Source of the DNA: Acidimicrobiia bacterium
GTDB taxonomy: Bacteria; Actinomycetota; Acidimicrobiia; Spongiisociales; UBA5794
NCBI GenBank assembly: GCA_024762335.1
Contig: JANTHO010000005.1
Location: forward strand, 1-64,000
DNA: 64,000 nucleotides
Direction of reading: 5' to 3'
The notes under the pieces were generated by a model. That model searched no databases and was not told where the DNA came from. It saw only the letters and a list, made by a program, of their open reading frames with translations. Below, piece by piece: positions 60,996 through 64,000 of the stretch (position 1 is the first letter of the stretch; each line of letters begins with the position of its first letter). A program made the position numbers and the translations under genes.

Positions 60996-61553
60996 ATGGC
61001 CGTCGATCTCGCAGGAACCATCACCTATCTGAAAGACCATGCCGTCGAGCACGGTTTCCACGTCCACGACGAACGGCATTTCGTTGAGACCTACACCCTC
61101 CGACAGGCGTGGGAGGTGGATCTTCACCCCGCCGAAGCATGCGAGGGGCCGCTCGATCTGCACCTCGCGATCGACCTCGACCCCCGAATCGTGTTGGATC
61201 TCGAGGACCTCCTCATGTCGTCATCCGACACGCCGGAGGATCCCGACGGTCGATTCGCGGTTCCGTTCCTCTTCAACTGGGGGTTGCCGGCGTTGGCGAG
61301 TCCGCCCGACCTGATCGTGCTCTCTGCCGAACTCGCGGGGATCGGCGGCGTCGACCTGCCCATCGAGGTGTCCGCCGTTGACAGTTTCGGCGCTCTCTCC
61401 GACGGCGAAGAGCGGCGGCTCTCGCTCGTGGCGGGGGTCCAGCATTCGCTCGTCGACCTCATGTATCGCCAGGACAGCCTGTGTGAGACGCTGGATCGTG
61501 TCCACGCCGTCAGCATGTACATCGTCGACCAGGCACCCGACTGGATCGGCTGA
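60996..61553 (+). CDS. Hypothetical protein
   Basis: This 185-residue acidic, soluble protein starts at ATG 60996. It is rich in Asp, Leu and Pro (LDLHLAIDLDPRIVLDLEDL) and lacks signal or membrane segments. The even codon composition and absence of Arg-rich shadow character support a real gene. I recognise no family. It is divergent from the TPR-like gene by 64 bp and ends 5 bp before the convergent RDD gene. Confidence 0.65.
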   Translation: MAVDLAGTITYLKDHAVEHGFHVHDERHFVETYTLRQAWEVDLHPAEACEGPLDLHLAIDLDPRIVLDLEDLLMSSSDTPEDPDGRFAVPFLFNWGLPALASPPDLIVLSAELAGIGGVDLPIEVSAVDSFGALSDGEERRLSLVAGVQHSLVDLMYRQDSLCETLDRVHAVSMYIVDQAPDWIG

Positions 61554-61558
61554 TCGAC

Positions 61559-62584
61559 TCAGGCTTCGGCCCCGTGCTGGTCGAGCCACTTCGTGATCGG
61601 TGCAGGCATCTCGGCCGGCCGATCCCCCCAGTAGTACACCACGACCGAACCGCCCGCTGCATCGTGGAGCGTTCGCCGTTCCGGGCTGATGAACATGCCG
61701 AGGAACCCCAGACCGAAGAACATGAAGGAGATCGGATAGACGAGTTGCCGAACGGCGGCCCTGCGCGCCGAGATCGGCGTTCCATCCCGCGCGACGACGC
61801 TGACCCCGATGACGCCCATGCCGATTGTTCGCCCGGCGAGAGCGATGCCAACCCAGTGGTAGAGGAAGGTCCACAGTCCCGCCAAGAAAAGGCCGAGGAG
61901 CGCACCCTCCCACTCCGTTCCGAGCTGGATGCTGAAGAGATAGTTGAGTACGAAACTCACGCCGAACACCATGAACAAGAACGCAAACGAGGCGATGACC
62001 GAGTCGAGAACCACTCCGAGGATCCGTGACACCGGCCCTGCGTAATGGCCGGTGAGTTGACCGCGTCCGTCTGCATCGACTCCCATGGTCGCCTCGAGAG
62101 CGGGCGGGGCGGTCGGTCTGACCGACGGGTCCCGCCTGAGGAGGCGATAGATCGTGCGTTCGACGATCTGATCCACGGCGACGATCTGCCGGCGGACGAC
62201 ATCCATCGCCGATCCGGCGAGCGCTCCCGTGCTCTCACGCACGATGTCGGGGATCCCGGCCCGGTCGGTGAGATCTTTCACGTCGACGCGGTCGAGGAGT
62301 GCGTCGACGTCGACCCGGTCCATCAACGCGTTCACGTCGACGCGGTCGAGGAGTGCGTCGACGTCGACCCGGTCCATCAACGCGTTCACGTCGACGTTGT
62401 CGAGGATCACCTGCGGATCGACGCGGTCGAGGAGTGCGTTGACGTCGACCCGGTCCATGAGTGCGTTGACGTCGACCTGGTCGATGATCGTGTCCGGATC
62501 GACCGCATCGACCACCACGCCGGTTGCACGCGAGAAGACCTTCGAGAAGAGGCTTCCGCTGTTCGGTCCGGTGTCGTTCGTCAT
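61559..62584 (-). CDS. RDD family membrane protein with N-terminal nonapeptide repeats
   Basis: This 341-residue protein starts at ATG 62584. Residues ~30-115 consist of about nine tandem nine-residue units of the form D-V-(N/D)-A-L-(M/L)-D-R-V, ending in more divergent copies. A linker and an amphipathic region (VDQIVERTIYRLLRRDP) lead to an RDD domain (about residues 175-320) with three membrane helices and the terminal RRTLHDAAGGSVVV motif. RDD proteins are poorly characterised membrane proteins. The repeats may form an amphipathic helical stalk or oligomerise. Confidence 0.85.
   Translation of the reverse strand: MTNDTGPNSGSLFSKVFSRATGVVVDAVDPDTIIDQVDVNALMDRVDVNALLDRVDPQVILDNVDVNALMDRVDVDALLDRVDVNALMDRVDVDALLDRVDVKDLTDRAGIPDIVRESTGALAGSAMDVVRRQIVAVDQIVERTIYRLLRRDPSVRPTAPPALEATMGVDADGRGQLTGHYAGPVSRILGVVLDSVIASFAFLFMVFGVSFVLNYLFSIQLGTEWEGALLGLFLAGLWTFLYHWVGIALAGRTIGMGVIGVSVVARDGTPISARRAAVRQLVYPISFMFFGLGFLGMFISPERRTLHDAAGGSVVVYYWGDRPAEMPAPITKWLDQHGAEA
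62279..62386 (-). repeat. Two exact 54-bp tandem units inside the RDD gene
   Basis: Units at 62279-62332 and 62333-62386 are identical; each encodes two nonapeptides. Flanking units are diverged copies. The pattern points to recent duplication within an older array. Confidence 0.85.
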
Positions 62585-62664
62585 TGAGATTGCCTCACCG
62601 GCATACACGCCCCGGGTCGTTCATGAGGCGACGATATCACGCTTGAGCGCCTGGCTCTCCTCTC

Positions 62665-64000
62665 CTATTCGTAGGCGATCGCTTCGAGAACGTTGAGTCG
62701 GGAGGCCTTCCACGACGGGTAGATCGCTGCGATCAGGCCGGCGAATGCCGCCAGGAGGACGAGTACGGAGACTTGACCAGCCGGAATCGAGAACGATCCG
62801 AGTCCTTCGTCCGCAAGCGCCCGCACGACGGCCCAACCCAGGAACAGGCCGACACCGACGCCCATGACGGCACCGAAGAGGGCGATGACCACGGCCTCCC
62901 AGCGGATCATGCGTCGAACCTGGCTGCGCACCATGCCGACGGCACGGAGGAGGCCGATCTCTCTCGTCCGTTCGATGATCGAGAGGGCCAACGTGTTCGT
63001 GATGCCAAGCACCGCGATGATGATGGCGAGGAACAGCAATCCGGTGAACAAGACGAGCATCTGATCGATCTGAGACTCGGCGTCCGCGATGATCTCGCTC
63101 TTATTCTGGACTTTCACGTTGGGGTAGTCGGCGGCCACACCGTCGATGGCCGCTCGAGCATCAGCGAGTGCCACACCGTCGGCCCTGTTAGCGAAGACCC
63201 AACCGTCGGTGGGGTCGCTGAAGCCAACGGCATATGCGGTGTCGGTGATGACGTAGTTGCCGAAGTTTGCGGAAGCGATCGTGCCTGCGATCTCGAATTC
63301 GCCGCCCGAATCTTGTGGGAACACGATCGCTACCGAGTCACCGACCGACCACCCGTTGTCCTGCATCAGCGACTCGGCGACGAGCACCCCATCGGTCTCG
63401 GCGAGTCTCTCGTACGCATCCGGTGATACGTCGAAATTCGTGACGGTATCGATCGTTTCAGGGTCGACCGCGACGACGGACGTGCCTTCGCCCTCTACAG
63501 CGGCGGTGCCGATCTTCACGGTGGAGACATCGCCGATCTCGGGCAACGCTCGAACTTCGTCGGCGAACGTGGGGCTCACGCCGACGGCGAAGTTCGTTGA
63601 TTGCGCCGAGAAATCGCCGGGGAACGTGTCGGTGACCGACTCCGAAATGGAGGTCTTGATCGAGGCGCCGAACACCGCGACGAAGACGACGAGCGCCACG
63701 CCGATCATCAACGCAGACGCGGTCGAAGCCGTCCGCCGAGGCTTGCGTCTCGTGTTGTCCTGGGCCAGTTGCCCTGCGACTCCGAACATTCTCGGGAGCG
63801 GCCAACCGAGGACTGCCGCGATGGGATCTGCAGCAAGCGGGGCGATGATCGAGACGCCGACGAAGAACACGAGTGCTCCGATTCCGACGAACCAGAGTCC
63901 TCCGCCGATCGACGCGAACAACCCGAGGAACAGTGCCGCCACGCCCGCACCGAGAGTGATCGAGCCTGCGATCGCGCGGGTGTGCAGCGATCGGCGCTTG
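62665..64000 (-). CDS. ABC transporter permease, FtsX/MacB type (N-terminus cut)
   Basis: The frame is open to the window edge, so the N-terminal part is missing; about 445 residues are visible. Membrane helices at the start of the visible part are followed by RRKPRRTASTASALMIGVAL, an extracytoplasmic MacB-like domain of about 220 residues, and a C-terminal FtsX domain (LGITNTLALSIIERTREIGL, LRAVGMVRSQVRRMI, AIYPSWKASRLNVLEAIAYE). The duplicated-FtsX layout suggests a lipoprotein- or macrolide-export type permease of ~850 residues. Its ATPase is presumably outside the window. Confidence 0.88.
   Translation of the reverse strand, partial: KRRSLHTRAIAGSITLGAGVAALFLGLFASIGGGLWFVGIGALVFFVGVSIIAPLAADPIAAVLGWPLPRMFGVAGQLAQDNTRRKPRRTASTASALMIGVALVVFVAVFGASIKTSISESVTDTFPGDFSAQSTNFAVGVSPTFADEVRALPEIGDVSTVKIGTAAVEGEGTSVVAVDPETIDTVTNFDVSPDAYERLAETDGVLVAESLMQDNGWSVGDSVAIVFPQDSGGEFEIAGTIASANFGNYVITDTAYAVGFSDPTDGWVFANRADGVALADARAAIDGVAADYPNVKVQNKSEIIADAESQIDQMLVLFTGLLFLAIIIAVLGITNTLALSIIERTREIGLLRAVGMVRSQVRRMIRWEAVVIALFGAVMGVGVGLFLGWAVVRALADEGLGSFSIPAGQVSVLVLLAAFAGLIAAIYPSWKASRLNVLEAIAYE

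Noticed and set aside
62279-62386. CRISPR-like array
   Set aside because: The repeats are contiguous, in frame and without spacers; they encode nonapeptides of the RDD protein.

Overview
The window is a gene-dense, GC-rich chromosomal segment with about 57 protein genes on both strands and no rRNA, tRNA, CRISPR array or recognisable transposase. A WhiB-family regulator, a bacterial proteasome activator beside a PAC2 protein, a DevR-type response regulator, an HspR-type (HAIR) operator, Thr-rich lipoprotein linkers and frequent GTG/TTG starts all point to an actinobacterium. A deep-branching class such as Acidimicrobiia is my guess (inference, not shown). Both window edges cut genes.

Layout. 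1-2000: an electron-transfer Fe-S oxidoreductase (EtfD/FadF-like, cut at its 5' end) and a DUF456 membrane protein. 2067-11276: a carbohydrate block with a MalEFG-type importer, its divergent LacI-family regulator with helically phased TTGCAA half-sites between them, a glycogen-synthase-like glycosyltransferase, two small genes and a GH13 alpha-amylase. 11363-17002: prephenate dehydratase, an orphan DNA methyltransferase coupled to a membrane protein, DUF547, NhaA and a CaCA exchanger. 17028-22078: hsp20 behind a promoter overlapped by a HAIR-like operator, an HtrA-like lipoprotein protease, and a NEW3 protein with ABC ATPase and permease. 22098-29760: penicillin acylase family enzyme, Bpa and PAC2, an FHA protein, a divergent DevS/DevR-like two-component pair, a CBS-BON protein and WhiB. 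29805-37867: PPK2, a VanW protein, cyclophilin, DEAD-box helicase, HAD phosphatase, acyl-CoA dehydrogenase and an FKBP lipoprotein.

37899-46035 holds the most unusual material. A heterodimeric ABC exporter is preceded by a 21-codon leader ORF, a potential antiterminator and an intrinsic terminator. A second, independently placed leader ORF and hairpin with the same geometry lies at 44054-44653, ahead of a 43-codon ORF. Both look like ribosome-mediated attenuators of one design. Two inverted copies of a ~58-bp repeat bracket a zinc-ribbon gene here, and a third copy lies at 26129.

46105-52205: glycogen branching enzyme (divergent from tryptophanase), an acyltransferase, a degenerate Mrr-like zinc-ribbon protein, an alpha/beta hydrolase and a class V aminotransferase. 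52273-57147: a Tat-exported molybdopterin oxidoreductase with Fe-S and cytochrome b subunits and a double-rhodanese lipoprotein, preceded by two DevR-box-like motifs. This suggests sulfur-compound respiration under hypoxic control. 57220-64000: an O6-alkylguanine transferase carrying an Ada zinc domain at its C-terminus coupled to an ECF sigma factor, then an EamA transporter, a LiaF-like protein, hypotheticals, an RDD protein with nonapeptide repeats, and a truncated FtsX/MacB-type permease.
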